64,000 nt of DNA from Pseudovibrio sp947494035 (lineage in GTDB: Bacteria > Pseudomonadota > Alphaproteobacteria > Rhizobiales > Stappiaceae), in assembly GCA_947494035.1 (NCBI GenBank), contig CANLTN010000007.1, positions 1 through 64,000 of the forward strand, in the 5' to 3' direction. Position numbers and translations under genes: made by a program. Numbering within the stretch: position 1 is the stretch's first letter; the number at the start of each line of letters is the position of its first letter. The notes under the pieces were generated by a model. The model saw nothing but the letters and a program-made list of their open reading frames with translations, was not told where the DNA came from and ran no database searches. Positions 43,935-52,891 of this stretch are shown here, piece by piece.

Positions 43935-44858
43935 TTAATACTCGATCTCTATTTCTGCAGGGGTTGGAGGAGAGTATCGCATAAGCTCTTCCCTGCTGTA
44001 GCTGTTGAACGTCTGCGTGAAGCCATCACGTAGCTTGTACTGCGGCTGCCAGTCGAAGTTCTCCAGATATCTGGTGGTGTCCAGCGCGCAATCGTAGTCC
44101 CGGAATGGAAAATACTTCAGTGCCGGGATGCCCGGTGCCATTTCATTCCCGTAGAGAATTTTTGCTTTTACCCCAGCGATCGCACAGAGCATCTCGACCC
44201 ACTGTTCCATGGTCAGGATATGTGGGTCCGCCAGATTAACGGCTTCTGTCGGCATGGCGTGCATGTCCAGCAGATACAGAATGAAGCTGGAAAGGTCATC
44301 ACCATGAAGAAACTGCAGTTTGGTTTGACCGTCTCCCGGAAGGATGATCGGGCGTTCTGTCAGCGCGCGTGCCCAGACAAATTGCTCACGGTCGAATTTA
44401 TTTTGCGGGCCATAAAGGTAGGGCGGGCGGATCGTAATAACTGGAGTGAGTTCCTGACTTAGCAGGAAATGGTCTGCTTCTGATTTGTCTCTGCCATAAT
44501 TGCCCCAGGCCTCCGGTCCGCCGATTGGATCCTGCTCCCTTGGCAAGCTTCCGTCGGTTTCTTTGTAAACTGCTATAGTGGAGAGATGGATCCATCTCTT
44601 GGTCTGGCTGCCGAAGGTATTGAACGCGATCTCTGACTGCTCACGGGTAAAGGCACTGGTGTCTATGACAGCATCGTATCTGCCCTTAACCTGTCGCATG
44701 GCAAACGGGTCGTTCCTGTCTGCAACCAGCTGCTTTGTTCCCTCTATGGGGCGGGAACCTCTGTTGAGCAGGGTTACATCATAGCCCTTCGAAAGTAGCG
44801 CCGGAATGAGGGACGCACCAACGAAACCCGACCCACCGATAACTAATAATTTATTCAT
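43935..44858 (-). CDS. NAD-dependent epimerase/dehydratase family protein (extended SDR)
   Basis: A 307-residue extended SDR with the Rossmann start LLVIGGSGFVGASLIPALLSKG and the catalytic YGRDK (Y-x-x-x-K) near residue 135. The DRNDP and ALREFQFLHGDDL-type blocks (here TKLQFLHGDDLSSFI) place it near nucleotide-sugar epimerase-like and chloroplast CSP41-like proteins. The substrate is not clear. The gene is divergent from leuB with about 190 bases between. Confidence 0.82.
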   Translation of the reverse strand: MNKLLVIGGSGFVGASLIPALLSKGYDVTLLNRGSRPIEGTKQLVADRNDPFAMRQVKGRYDAVIDTSAFTREQSEIAFNTFGSQTKRWIHLSTIAVYKETDGSLPREQDPIGGPEAWGNYGRDKSEADHFLLSQELTPVITIRPPYLYGPQNKFDREQFVWARALTERPIILPGDGQTKLQFLHGDDLSSFILYLLDMHAMPTEAVNLADPHILTMEQWVEMLCAIAGVKAKILYGNEMAPGIPALKYFPFRDYDCALDTTRYLENFDWQPQYKLRDGFTQTFNSYSREELMRYSPPTPAEIEIEY

Positions 44859-45046
44859 ATTGTACAGTACCTTATAACGGTCCTCTCGTCAGATTTGGAG
44901 TCTATCCTGCGGGGATTAAAGAAAACTGTCTACTGCAAAATAGTTGAGGCCCTTTCCATTTTCGTTGAAAAATTGAGCCTTGCAATAGCGAGGGTGAAAC
45001 GGCACAAATGGTCAACTTTAATTTGCAGAAAACGGGATATTGACCC

Positions 45047-46168
45047 ATGGCATCCAACAAGCTCCTGCTTCTTCCTGGTGACGGAATCGGTCCAGAGATC
45101 ATGGAAGAGGTGAAAAAGGTTATCGCCTGGCTCAACGGGCAGGGCGGAGATACTTTCGAGTATGACGAAGGCCTTGTTGGTGGTAGCGCGTATGACGCTC
45201 ACGGCGTTTCCATCTCTGAAGAAGACATGGCGAAAGCACAGGCTGCGGATGCTGTGATCTTTGGTGCTGTTGGTGGCCCTAAGTGGGATGATGTTCCTTA
45301 CGAGGTTCGCCCCGAAGCTGGCCTGCTGCGTTTGCGTAAGGACCTGAGCCTGTTTGCAAACCTGCGCCCTGCGATTTGTTACCCAGCGCTGGCTGATGCG
45401 TCTTCTCTTAAGCCGGAAGTTATTGAAGGTCTGGACATCCTGATCGTTCGTGAACTGACCGGCGGTGTATACTTTGGTGAGCCAAAGGAAATCATCGAAC
45501 TGGACAATGGCCAGAAGCGCGGTATCGATACGCAGGTTTATGACAGCTACGAAATCGAGCGTATTGCTGGCGTTGCGTTTGATCTTGCGCGTACCCGCGA
45601 TAACCGCGTCTGCTCCATGGAAAAGCGCAATGTGATGAAATCCGGTGTGCTTTGGAATGAAGTTGTCACCGCGACACACAAAGCAAACTATGCTGATGTT
45701 GAGCTGGACCACATGCTGGCAGATGCCGGTGGTATGCAGCTGGTTCGCTGGCCGAAGCAGTTTGACGTGATCGTCACCGACAACCTGTTTGGCGATATGC
45801 TGTCTGACGTTGCAGCGATGCTGACCGGCTCTCTGGGTATGCTGCCGTCTGCTTCTCTTGGCGCTCCTGATGAAACAACCGGTAAACGCAAAGCGCTTTA
45901 CGAGCCGGTACACGGTTCTGCGCCTGACATCGCTGGCACCGGTGCTGCGAACCCGATTGCAATGATTGCAAGCTTTGCAATGGCGCTGCGCTACTCCTTC
46001 CAGAAGATTGCCGAAGCGGACATGCTTGAAAAAGCAATCTCCAACACTCTGGATAAAGGGCTTCGCACCAAAGACATTGCGAAAGACGGTGAAGCCACGA
46101 TCTCCACTGCGCAGATGGGTGATGCGATTGTCGCCGAGCTGGCCGCTCTTGCAGGTGTTTCCGCCTAA
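45047..46168 (+). CDS. leuB: 3-isopropylmalate dehydrogenase
   Basis: A 373-residue enzyme with LLPGDGIGPEIMEEV at the start, LRKDLSLFANLRPAICYP and IVRELTGGVYFGEPKE (substrate and catalytic region with the conserved Arg and Tyr), and DNLFGDMLSDVAAMLTGSLGMLPSASLG (Mg2+ Asp residues and NAD site). It oxidises and decarboxylates 3-isopropylmalate in leucine synthesis. leuCD are not next to it in the window. It is single, with a strong terminator 28 bases after the stop. Confidence 0.96.
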   Translation: MASNKLLLLPGDGIGPEIMEEVKKVIAWLNGQGGDTFEYDEGLVGGSAYDAHGVSISEEDMAKAQAADAVIFGAVGGPKWDDVPYEVRPEAGLLRLRKDLSLFANLRPAICYPALADASSLKPEVIEGLDILIVRELTGGVYFGEPKEIIELDNGQKRGIDTQVYDSYEIERIAGVAFDLARTRDNRVCSMEKRNVMKSGVLWNEVVTATHKANYADVELDHMLADAGGMQLVRWPKQFDVIVTDNLFGDMLSDVAAMLTGSLGMLPSASLGAPDETTGKRKALYEPVHGSAPDIAGTGAANPIAMIASFAMALRYSFQKIAEADMLEKAISNTLDKGLRTKDIAKDGEATISTAQMGDAIVAELAALAGVSA

Positions 46169-46196
46169 ATTTCTGGAAAGTTTGTGAAACTTGAGG

Positions 46197-46229
46197 CAGG
46201 GCTTCCGTTGGTTCGGAAGCCCTGTTTTT
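46197..46229 (+). terminator. Rho-independent terminator of leuB
   Basis: CAGGGCTTCCG (46197-46207) pairs perfectly with CGGAAGCCCTG (46214-46224) around a six-base loop and runs into TTTTTG. Confidence 0.92.
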
Positions 46230-46711
46230 GTTGGTATGGCGGTAACAGTCTGCCTCGTCCTTGGTGCGCTAACTGCCAGCGTTGTCGGCTTTGCCATGCC
46301 GAGCCAGTTTCCACTTTTATCGGGATGAGGTTTTTGGCAGCAGTGGCTTACTGATTGCACCGCTTAATGTTCTAGTATTGATGTCTATTATGTTGAAGGT
46401 TCACAGCCGAAAAAAGAACAGAACCTTACCAGAAGCATGAGGGCAATTTGCCCGTGGTCAGAACAAGCTGGATTGGGTGCTTTCTATGAATACTTCAACT
46501 GCATTTTAATAGTAAAAAACAGTTATAGTTAATTTATGGGTACCCTTTACAGCCATTATCATACTTTAATGCGCGTGATTGTATCGTTCAGTATCTGACC
46601 CTTTGAGTTGTCTCATAGTTTATTCCAGCGTTATCGAGAACTTTTAGTTACTGGTCGTCCGACTGGATATTTAAATGTTGCTGAATTGCTGCGCACGGGT
46701 GGAGAGTGATA
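46230..46711. other. AT-rich intergenic region without a supported gene
   Basis: About 480 bases. A 30-codon hydrophobic frame (46236-46328, +) exists but has no ribosome site and starts in the leuB terminator tail, so it is not called. The part from 46480 on is strongly AT-rich and may hold the promoter of the FkbM-like gene. Confidence 0.4.
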
Positions 46712-47512
46712 ATGGATTTAAAAAAATCTATCAGAAAACGCGTCGCTCGCTTGGCGGGGATACCCTTTTACAAGGGGCAGGAAGCTTCGGCCGAAAATTT
46801 GCGCCGGTTTGCCAAACTTGCGCAACCCAAGATGACTAATTGTGAACTTATCCGCATTGGCGGCGCAGGAGACGGGGGATATCTGATCCCAGATGATTTG
46901 GAGGGGATTTCCGCCTGCTTTTCTCCCGGTGTCGGCCCGTTTGTCCGTTTCGAGGAAGAGCTGGCCGGAAGAGGTATTCCGTCTTTTTTAGTTGACGCTT
47001 CGGTGGATCATCCTCCCGTGCATAACCCGAAGTTCTCGTTTCAGAAAAAGTATCTTGGCGTGGAAGATTCAGGTGATTATATCCGGCTTGACAGCTGGGT
47101 AGAGCAGAGTGCGCCTAACAAGGGTGATCTGCTTCTACAAATGGATATCGAATGCGGGGAATACGATGTTCTTTTTGATAGCGGCCAGTCCATACTTTCC
47201 CGATTTAGAATAATAGTCATTGAATTTCACGATTTGCAGTCGTTGCTGGACCCTATTGCCTTCAAACTTTTCTATCATATCTTCAGGCGGCTATTAGAGA
47301 ACTTTGAAGTCGTCCATATTCATCCGAATAATTGCGCGTTACCTGTTCGATCTAAAAGTGGATTTGCCATACCACCGGTAATGGAGTTTACATTTCTGCG
47401 CAGGGACAGAATTGAGAACTCCCGCCCTGCAAATTCATTTCCGCATCCACTTGACGAGTCAAGCACAGCAAAATCTGACTATGCCTTGCCGAGTTGCTGG
47501 TATGACTTTTGA
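46712..47512 (+). CDS. FkbM family methyltransferase-like protein
   Basis: About 266 residues from the ATG at 46712, with GGTGGAGAG upstream. RIGGAGDGGYLIPDDLEGISACFSPGVG is the SAM-site region, followed by FLVDASVDHPP, KKYLGVEDSGDYIRLDSW and LLLQMDIECGEYDVL, in which D-I-E-C/G-x-E is the Methyltransf_21/FkbM signature. Members O-methylate sugars or other metabolites. The basic N-terminus (KKSIRKRVARL) and the AT-rich upstream region set it off from neighbours. The substrate is unknown and no glycan cluster is adjacent. Confidence 0.75.
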   Translation: MDLKKSIRKRVARLAGIPFYKGQEASAENLRRFAKLAQPKMTNCELIRIGGAGDGGYLIPDDLEGISACFSPGVGPFVRFEEELAGRGIPSFLVDASVDHPPVHNPKFSFQKKYLGVEDSGDYIRLDSWVEQSAPNKGDLLLQMDIECGEYDVLFDSGQSILSRFRIIVIEFHDLQSLLDPIAFKLFYHIFRRLLENFEVVHIHPNNCALPVRSKSGFAIPPVMEFTFLRRDRIENSRPANSFPHPLDESSTAKSDYALPSCWYDF

Positions 47513-47876
47513 TGTGATTAGTAATTGGCTTTTTTTAAGAAGCTAAAATGAAAAAGCAGATGTGCTGTCACAGAGTTTTCTGGCAATAACCACTTAAGCT
47601 AGAAAACGGATATAAGTTTTACCGCCATGACAAATCTCTGCACGGCGATTATCAGTGCCGGATGAATATTAATATGTGCGATTGCCTAATTTTCCAAGTT
47701 TTGCAGGTTGGGTTCACCGCACGATAATTGTGCTGATGGTGGTGCGAGGGGTTTGGGTCAGCTTTGCGGGTGTTAATTCCAGGAGTTCGTGGCGTGATGC
47801 GGTTGCGTGGAAAACGCCAGTGCGTCATAACGCTGAGCCAAGATGAATTTTGAGAAGCATTGCTGAAAGACTGAGC
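47513..47876. other. Intergenic region without a recognised gene
   Basis: About 360 bases between the FkbM-like gene and a lipocalin-like gene. No supported frame, terminator or RNA gene was recognised. Confidence 0.35.
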
Positions 47877-48293
47877 ATGAATGAACGTTTAAGACCCTTC
47901 CTCGGAACCTGGATTCTGGACCCTGATGTCTCGAACTATGAGCAGGGGTCTGTGCCGTGGGGCGGCAGTATGAAGATTCTTGAGAAAGATGGCGAGATCG
48001 GCTTCTTCATGAAAACGGTAGAGAGCGATGGCGAGACGGTTGAGGCAAACTTCTCCGGTATCCCTGATGGTGAAGACCGCCCGATGCCGCAAAACCCGTT
48101 TGCTGATACGCTTTCCCTTTCTTTGAACACGGATGGTGATCTGGTTTCTGAAGCAAAGCGTGGCGGGCTGACCATCATGGTGGCTAAACGTGAGCTGAAC
48201 GAGGATGGTTCTCAGCTGACGATTTATCAAACTGTGCATCTGCTGGATGCGGGTTCGTTTACCAACGAAGCGGTCTATGTGAGAGCGCAGTAG
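47877..48293 (+). CDS. Lipocalin-like hypothetical protein
   Basis: About 138 residues from the ATG at 47877; an in-frame TTG at 47850 would add nine. RPFLGTWILDPDVSNYEQG and alternating beta-strand patterns (MKILEKDGEIGFFMKTVE, LSLSLNTDGDLVSEAKRGG, LTIYQTVHL) suggest a small beta-barrel of the kind seen in lipocalin-like or DUF1579-like proteins. There is no signal peptide. Function unknown. A hairpin terminator follows. Confidence 0.6.
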   Translation: MNERLRPFLGTWILDPDVSNYEQGSVPWGGSMKILEKDGEIGFFMKTVESDGETVEANFSGIPDGEDRPMPQNPFADTLSLSLNTDGDLVSEAKRGGLTIMVAKRELNEDGSQLTIYQTVHLLDAGSFTNEAVYVRAQ

Positions 48294-48327
48294 GGGCGTA
48301 AGCCTACTGAATTTTTGATAATTGAGT

Positions 48328-48370
48328 GAGCCAGACAGCATGGATTGTGCTGGACTGGCTCTTGTTTTTT
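48328..48370. terminator. Hairpin terminator between convergent genes
   Basis: GAGCCAG-ACAGCA pairs with TGCTG-GA-CTGGCTC with a small bulge and is followed by TTGTTTTTT. It ends the lipocalin-like gene and lies before the stop of the convergent membrane protein gene. Confidence 0.75.
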
Positions 48371-48387
48371 AGGTGGTAAATGAGGCT

Positions 48388-48885
48388 CTAGAGATAGCCA
48401 AACATTCTGCCGCACGCCAGCACGCCCAGCCAGCTGATGAGTGAGATGAACCCAGCGGATTTGAAGCGGGGGATGGTGCCGCGCGAGTCGACCTGTGCCA
48501 GATAGCGCCAGGGTTTGTTGAAGCGCAGGAACAGGGCGTTGAGCAGGGCGAGGGTGAAGAACCCGGACTTTGCCCAGAAGATTGGTGCGTTGACGTAAAC
48601 ACGCGCTTTGACCGAGAGCAGGAGCACGCCGGTTGTAATCGCGATCAGGGCTCCCAGCAGCGCGATGCGGGTGAGGGGGCGTGCCAGATCATAAAGCGGG
48701 ATGGAGCGCCAGAGGCCCATCATGCGCAGGTCCAGTGGAACAATGGAACCGAACAGCAAGGCCAGACCGATGATATGGACTGTGTTGACTGCCGGATAGA
48801 CCCACCATGCATACTTGAAGATCTCGGGAAGCTGTGAGCGTTCGAGATCGGCAGCAAGTGCTTGCAATTGAACTAGTAGATCCAT
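48388..48885 (-). CDS. Four-helix membrane protein (DUF6644-like)
   Basis: A 165-residue inner-membrane protein with four to five hydrophobic helices. WWVYPAVNTVHIIGLALLFGSIVPLDLRMMGL carries a His within the first helix that is typical of small DUF6644-like, possibly heme-binding, membrane proteins; LTRIALLGALIAITTGVLLL and FWAKSGFFTLALLNALFL follow. A function is not established. The gene is divergent from the ComB-like gene with about 120 bases between. Confidence 0.65.
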   Translation of the reverse strand: MDLLVQLQALAADLERSQLPEIFKYAWWVYPAVNTVHIIGLALLFGSIVPLDLRMMGLWRSIPLYDLARPLTRIALLGALIAITTGVLLLSVKARVYVNAPIFWAKSGFFTLALLNALFLRFNKPWRYLAQVDSRGTIPRFKSAGFISLISWLGVLACGRMFGYL

Positions 48886-49002
48886 CAGTATCCCATTGTG
48901 GTTTTGATCGCTGTGCTCAGACTGAGTGCAGATGCGATCCTATGCAAGAATTGAATGGCACTCTTTTTCAGGTGCCCACGGATTTATCAATTGGGGGTGG
49001 TT

Positions 49003-49770
49003 ATGGTCGACTTCGTGCATTTGGAATGGGGGCGGAACGCGTGCAGCGATGGGTTTGCTGCCACTGTGATTGTTGATTGTCTGAGCTTCTCGACAGCAAC
49101 TTCTGTTGCTTGTGGCAGAGGTGCGTTGGTGGTGCCGATTGCGGATTGGGATGAGGGCAAAGCGCTGGCTGCGGAGATTGGCGGGGTTTGTGCAGGCAAG
49201 CGTCGTGAGGGTGGTTATTCTCTGTCGCCGCCAACGCTTATGGGGCTTTCTGCTGGTGATGTTCTGGTGTTGCCCAGCCCCAATGGCTCAACGCTTTCTG
49301 CTTTGCCGCGAGAAGGGCGGGTGTTTGCCGGGGCGCTTCGCAATGCGGGGGCGGTTGCGGATTATCTGAAGGAGGTATCCGGAAAGGTTCTACTGGTTGC
49401 TGCCGGGGAGAAGTGGCCGGATGGCAGTTTGCGGCCTGCGCTTGAAGACCAGCTGGCGTGTGGTGCGATTGCGCATTTGCTGGGATGCCCGATGTCGCCA
49501 GAAGCATCCTTGGCCGAGGCTGGGTATCTGGCCTGTTCTGATGAATTGCCAGAGGTATTGCAGGGCTGTGCAAGCGGACAGGAGCTGACGCACTACGGTT
49601 ACGCGGCTGATGTGGAGTGGGCGGCGGAGATGGATTCGGAGAGTTGTGTGCCCCAATTGGTGCAGGTGGAGCATGGAGGGCAAGCACTTGCGGCTTTTAC
49701 GGATGTTGCGCGGGTAGGTGAGGCGGGATCAAAAGTTGAGGTTACATCAGGGTTTATTTTGTCTAAATGA
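49003..49770 (+). CDS. 2-phosphosulfolactate phosphatase-like protein (ComB family)
   Basis: About 255 residues from the ATG at 49003, with GGGGTGG upstream; the frame stays open to 48955. The ComB marks are visible: TVIVDCLSFSTATSVACGRGA (Asp metal site near residue 28), VLVLPSPNGSTLS, and LLVAAGEKWPDGSLRPALEDQLACGAI. ComB removes phosphate from 2-phosphosulfolactate in coenzyme M synthesis in archaea; bacterial homologues occur in sulfolactate metabolism or with unknown roles. No other sulfolactate gene is near, so the substrate is open. Confidence 0.8.
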   Translation: MVDFVHLEWGRNACSDGFAATVIVDCLSFSTATSVACGRGALVVPIADWDEGKALAAEIGGVCAGKRREGGYSLSPPTLMGLSAGDVLVLPSPNGSTLSALPREGRVFAGALRNAGAVADYLKEVSGKVLLVAAGEKWPDGSLRPALEDQLACGAIAHLLGCPMSPEASLAEAGYLACSDELPEVLQGCASGQELTHYGYAADVEWAAEMDSESCVPQLVQVEHGGQALAAFTDVARVGEAGSKVEVTSGFILSK

Positions 49771-49929
49771 AGCTTCGTGTTCCAGACCCCCTGTAATTCC
49801 TCGGTTTTGCAGGTGCTGTGCTGCCACGCTATTGTGGTGCTGTCGACCGGCCAGTGCAAAGAGTGTTGACAAATCTTTCGTGTGAAGGCATGAAACTCGC
49901 AATCTATTTATTGGAAAGAGTTACGCGGA

Positions 49930-50064
49930 ATGTTCCTTCGCAAGACCGACACAACAAAATTCATGCGCACTGCGGCTAAAATCGCGGGTATGATGTCGGC
50001 TGTAAAAGTGACCGCGAAGACTACCAAGACAATCACCACGAAAACGACAAAGACCACCGTCTAA
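49930..50064 (+). CDS. Thr/Lys-rich small ORF, candidate leader peptide of asd
   Basis: A 44-codon frame (ATG at 49930, TAA at 50062) with GGAAAGAG ten bases upstream, ending 105 bases before asd. Residues 31-43 read TTKTITTKTTKTT, made only of Thr (9), Lys (3) and Ile (1); the whole peptide has 14 Thr and 8 Lys. Thr, Lys and Ile are end products of the aspartate-semialdehyde branch that asd feeds. The arrangement resembles the E. coli thr leader peptide. The first half (MFLRKTDTTKFMRTAAKIAG) is basic and could also be a small protein in its own right. Confidence 0.55.
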   Translation: MFLRKTDTTKFMRTAAKIAGMMSAVKVTAKTTKTITTKTTKTTV

Positions 50065-50141
50065 GGTGCCTCTCTTTCCCGCGCTCTCCCCGGGACGGAG
50101 GGCGCCAGAGGGCTCACCGGGTGCAATCAGCCTCCGGAGCC
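50065..50141 (+). promoter_or_regulatory. Candidate attenuator-like RNA structures between the leader ORF and asd
   Basis: Directly after the leader stop, GGTGCC (50065-50070) can pair with GGCGCC (50101-50106). Alternatively GCGCTCTCC (50081-50089) pairs with GGAGGGCGC (50097-50105); the two pairings exclude each other. A further hairpin forms from 50111-50120 and 50134-50141 (GGCT-CCGG arms). No T run follows, so a classical terminator is not visible. Regulation by these structures is inference. Confidence 0.4.
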
Positions 50142-50169
50142 AGCGGGGGAGACGAAGAGGACAAAACCA

Positions 50170-51207
50170 ATGGGTTATAAGATTGCGATTGCAGGTGCTA
50201 CCGGTAATGTAGGCGCGGAGATTCTGGACATTCTGGCTGAACGTGGGTTCCCGGCAGATGAAGTGATTGCATTGGCATCTCGCCGCTCTCAGGGCAAAGA
50301 GATTTCCTTTGGCGACAAGACACTCAAAGTTCAGGCCATGGAGAACTTCGACTTCACTTCCGTTGATATCTGCCTGATGTCTGCTGGTGGTTCCATCGCA
50401 AAAGAGTGGGCGCCAAGGATTGCTGCCAAGGGCTGTGTTGTCATCGATAACTCTTCTGCGTGGCGCTATGATCAGGATGTGCCGTTGATCGTGCCTGAAG
50501 TGAACGCTGACGATATCGTTGACTTCAAAAAGAAGAACATCATTGCAAACCCGAACTGCTCCACCGCGCAGCTGGTTGTTGCGCTGAAGCCTATTCATGA
50601 AAAAGCCGGTATCAAGCGTCTCGTTGTTTCCACGTACCAGTCCGTTTCCGGCGGTGGTAAAGAAGCGATGGACGAGCTGTTCAATCAGACCCGCGCTGTT
50701 TTTGTGAATGACCCGATCGAGCCGCAAAAGTTCACCAAGCGTATTGCGTTTAACGTGATCCCGCATATCGACGAGTTCATGGAAGACGGTTACACCAAGG
50801 AAGAGTGGAAGGTTCTGGCTGAGACCAAGAAGATGCTGGACCCGGCCATTAAAGTTACCTGTACCGCTGTGCGCGTGCCTGTGTTTGTTGGTCACTCCGA
50901 GTCCGTGAACATGGAACTGGACAGCCCGCTTTCTGCTGAAGAAGCTCAGGATCTGCTGCGTGAAGCGCCGGGCATTCTGGTTGTCGACAAGCGTGAAGAC
51001 GGTGGCTATGTCACCCCTTATGAGTGCGCTGGTGAAGATGCGACCTACGTTTCCCGTATCCGTGAAGATGCAACCGTTAAGAACGGCCTGAACATGTGGG
51101 TTGTTTCCGATAACCTACGCAAGGGTGCTGCTCTGAATGCTGTTCAGATCGCCGAGGTTCTGGTGAACCGCGGCCTGATCACACCAAAAGCAAAAGCAGC
51201 TGCATAA
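50170..51207 (+). CDS. asd: Aspartate-semialdehyde dehydrogenase
   Basis: A 345-residue enzyme with the NADP site IAIAGATGNVGAEILDIL, the catalytic Cys130 in NPNCSTAQL, and RLVVSTYQSVSGGGKEAMDEL and the later CTAVRVPVFVGHSESVN segment with the catalytic His. It reduces aspartyl phosphate to aspartate semialdehyde, the branch point to Lys/diaminopimelate, Thr, Met and Ile. GAAGAGG precedes the ATG by about nine bases. A Thr/Lys-rich small ORF just upstream may regulate it. A terminator follows 26 bases after the stop. Confidence 0.96.
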   Translation: MGYKIAIAGATGNVGAEILDILAERGFPADEVIALASRRSQGKEISFGDKTLKVQAMENFDFTSVDICLMSAGGSIAKEWAPRIAAKGCVVIDNSSAWRYDQDVPLIVPEVNADDIVDFKKKNIIANPNCSTAQLVVALKPIHEKAGIKRLVVSTYQSVSGGGKEAMDELFNQTRAVFVNDPIEPQKFTKRIAFNVIPHIDEFMEDGYTKEEWKVLAETKKMLDPAIKVTCTAVRVPVFVGHSESVNMELDSPLSAEEAQDLLREAPGILVVDKREDGGYVTPYECAGEDATYVSRIREDATVKNGLNMWVVSDNLRKGAALNAVQIAEVLVNRGLITPKAKAAA

Positions 51208-51233
51208 GCTGGTTAGCAGTTGATGCGATTACG

Positions 51234-51260
51234 AAGGGCACCTTTTCAGGTGCCCTTTTT
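51234..51260 (+). terminator. Rho-independent terminator of asd
   Basis: AAGGGCACCT pairs with AGGTGCCCTT around a four-base TTTC loop and runs into TTTT. Confidence 0.9.
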
Positions 51261-51464
51261 GATGTCAGGAATGCAATCATCCCAAAACGGGCCCTCGTGT
51301 GCAAGAAGCGGTAGACCTGATGAGCCCTTTGCTGCCATTCGTAATACGAAAGCCTTTGCGAGTGCAGCATGGCGAACTCATGGAAACGGTTTGCATCTTA
51401 AAGAGCGTGAAGAGTTGGGTGCCCTAAATGGGGTATGCCCCTGCAGGGACACCATTCTTATGTG

Positions 51465-52043
51465 TTAATCTGTAAAAGTTATAGGGTTATCAAGGTAGGA
51501 AAATATTTTTTGAAATTTAGTCCTTGATTGCCTAGGTGATGCCTCGCGCGTCACAATTACTTTGGCGTGAGAGAACAATGTTTTTTTCTTAACAGTATTT
51601 ATCCGTATCGCGCCAATATGAAGCACTTCGCCTCTGTCGACGGTAAATTGGGGTGAACGCAATTTCTTAATCTCATCTAAACCAGTCAGTACATCAGACC
51701 AACTGCCGTTCATTTTGACGTTGGATTCGCCGCAAGAGACCTTGTTAATTCTATAGGTTCCCGGCTTCACGGTTGCTGTGTATTTCCAAATCCCCAATTC
51801 TACTAAAGATCCGTTGTATATTGTTGCAGTATCGCCGGTCGTCACGTTTGACATTGAGATTGTGCTGTGAGAGCAGTGACGTTTATTATAGTAAACGTCT
51901 CCTACAACAACGGCTTTGCCGCTATTTAACGAATTAATTATTTGGGGGTCTTCAGCAGCAACTGAACCTTTTGACCCACTACCGGAGGTAGCTTGGCAAG
52001 ATCCAAGAGCCAGACACGCAACCAAAAATACAAATTTTCTCAT
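51465..52043 (-). CDS. Putative lipoprotein, hypothetical
   Basis: About 192 residues from the Met at 52043; the frame stays open to 52073. It has a lipoprotein signal: MRKFVFLVACLALGSCQATS, with the lipobox LGSC and Cys16 as the lipidation site. The mature part is Ser/Gly-rich first, then a predicted beta-rich domain with four further Cys (YYNKRHCSHS, NKVSCGES). No family is recognised. It is AT-rich and lies between asd and the repeat-rich stretch, suggesting an accessory gene. Confidence 0.65.
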   Translation of the reverse strand: MRKFVFLVACLALGSCQATSGSGSKGSVAAEDPQIINSLNSGKAVVVGDVYYNKRHCSHSTISMSNVTTGDTATIYNGSLVELGIWKYTATVKPGTYRINKVSCGESNVKMNGSWSDVLTGLDEIKKLRSPQFTVDRGEVLHIGAIRINTVKKKTLFSHAKVIVTREASPRQSRTKFQKIFSYLDNPITFTD

Positions 52044-52073
52044 GGTAGTTTTCTTCCATATCAACCAAAACAA

Positions 52074-52703
52074 CCATAGATTGTATTTAATAGCTCGTCA
52101 TCATATACGTACGAATACCAATCGGCGCAAATCACCGAGTTTGAATTGGTCACGTTTGCCGCCCTTAGATGCCAATAGTTCGATCTTCAGTGAGGGGATA
52201 AATCCCAGCTACGGGCCAATCGACTATAGCCGATACGCGGGATAAAGCAGGTTCCCCACCCATCATTCCGCCGCGGTTCATTGCAGGGCATGGCCTGCAC
52301 CACCTTCGCTCCTGCAGGTGGATTTTCGTGTTCCCCGTCGACGCCTTATGGACAGATTGATTACATTGAATAAGGGGGTGTTTTTGCTCGTGTTCACAAC
52401 GACAGGAGTGAGAAATGGGCAGAATACAAAGACTGTGAGCGTTGCTGCAGAGTGCATAGTCAAGGAGCAAAAAACAACTTGTTACAGCTGTGGCCTAAGG
52501 CGTCGGGATTACCGAAATGGGCTCGTTGTGCCTTCGATGTACCAACTCCAGACTGTTGATTTGTGTCGTGAAATGGCTGGGTTCGGCCCACTGCATTAGC
52601 AATAATCTGATGTTGACCTAGATTTCTGCACGGCAGCTAAGGACCGCTTTATCCCATATCTATCTACAGCAAGTAAGCGTGTTTCGGCTCTATTGTGCAT
52701 CGT
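52074..52703. other. Intergenic stretch before the repeat modules
   Basis: About 630 bases without a supported gene. Overlapping short frames on both strands (for example 52318-52599, +) have no ribosome site or domain. The sequence around 52275-52325 is GC-rich and palindromic in part (GCAGG/CCTGC), which may be a decayed repeat. I see nothing else in it. Confidence 0.4.
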
Positions 52704-52850
52704 AAACTTATCTCCCTCGCTCTGCGATGTGTTCATACCAAAGCTATGCCTACGTAACGGGCTGCTGGTGGACCGTCCGTCAGTTGGGTGTAGGCTGGGC
52801 GGGGCTACTGTGGGAGGTAAGGTATTTCGCAGCAGGTCCATGGAGGTTGC
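52704..52850 (+). repeat. Structured repeat module 1, copy W
   Basis: This roughly 147-bp unit is repeated at 53167-53313. Both copies run from AAACTTATC through CCTACGTAACGGGC, GCTGGTGGACCGTCCGTCAG and CGCAGCAGGTCC to GGAGGTTGC. An inverted pair GCCTACG ... TGTAGGC brackets the centre; in the other copy the right arm is CGTAGGC, so pairing is kept. Right of it the sequence changes to a different palindromic repeat. Confidence 0.75.
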
Positions 52851-52856
52851 GCTGGA

Positions 52857-52875
52857 TCCCTGATCAAGTCAGGGA
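52857..52875. repeat. Small palindromic repeat TCCCTGA-N5-TCAGGGA
   Basis: A seven-base perfect inverted repeat inside the motif GGATCCCTGATCAAGTCAGG followed by GATGACGGC. This type of short palindrome is a common dispersed element in alphaproteobacterial intergenic DNA. Here it abuts the end of repeat module W. Confidence 0.65.
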
Positions 52876-52891
52876 TGACGGCGGGAAGCGA

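Noticed and set aside
46236..46328. 30-codon hydrophobic frame after leuB
   Set aside because: No ribosome site, it starts in the tail of the leuB terminator, and the short length gives little statistical support.
52318..52599. 93-codon frame near the repeat-rich stretch
   Set aside because: No start signal or family; it lies among decayed repeats and overlaps frames on both strands.
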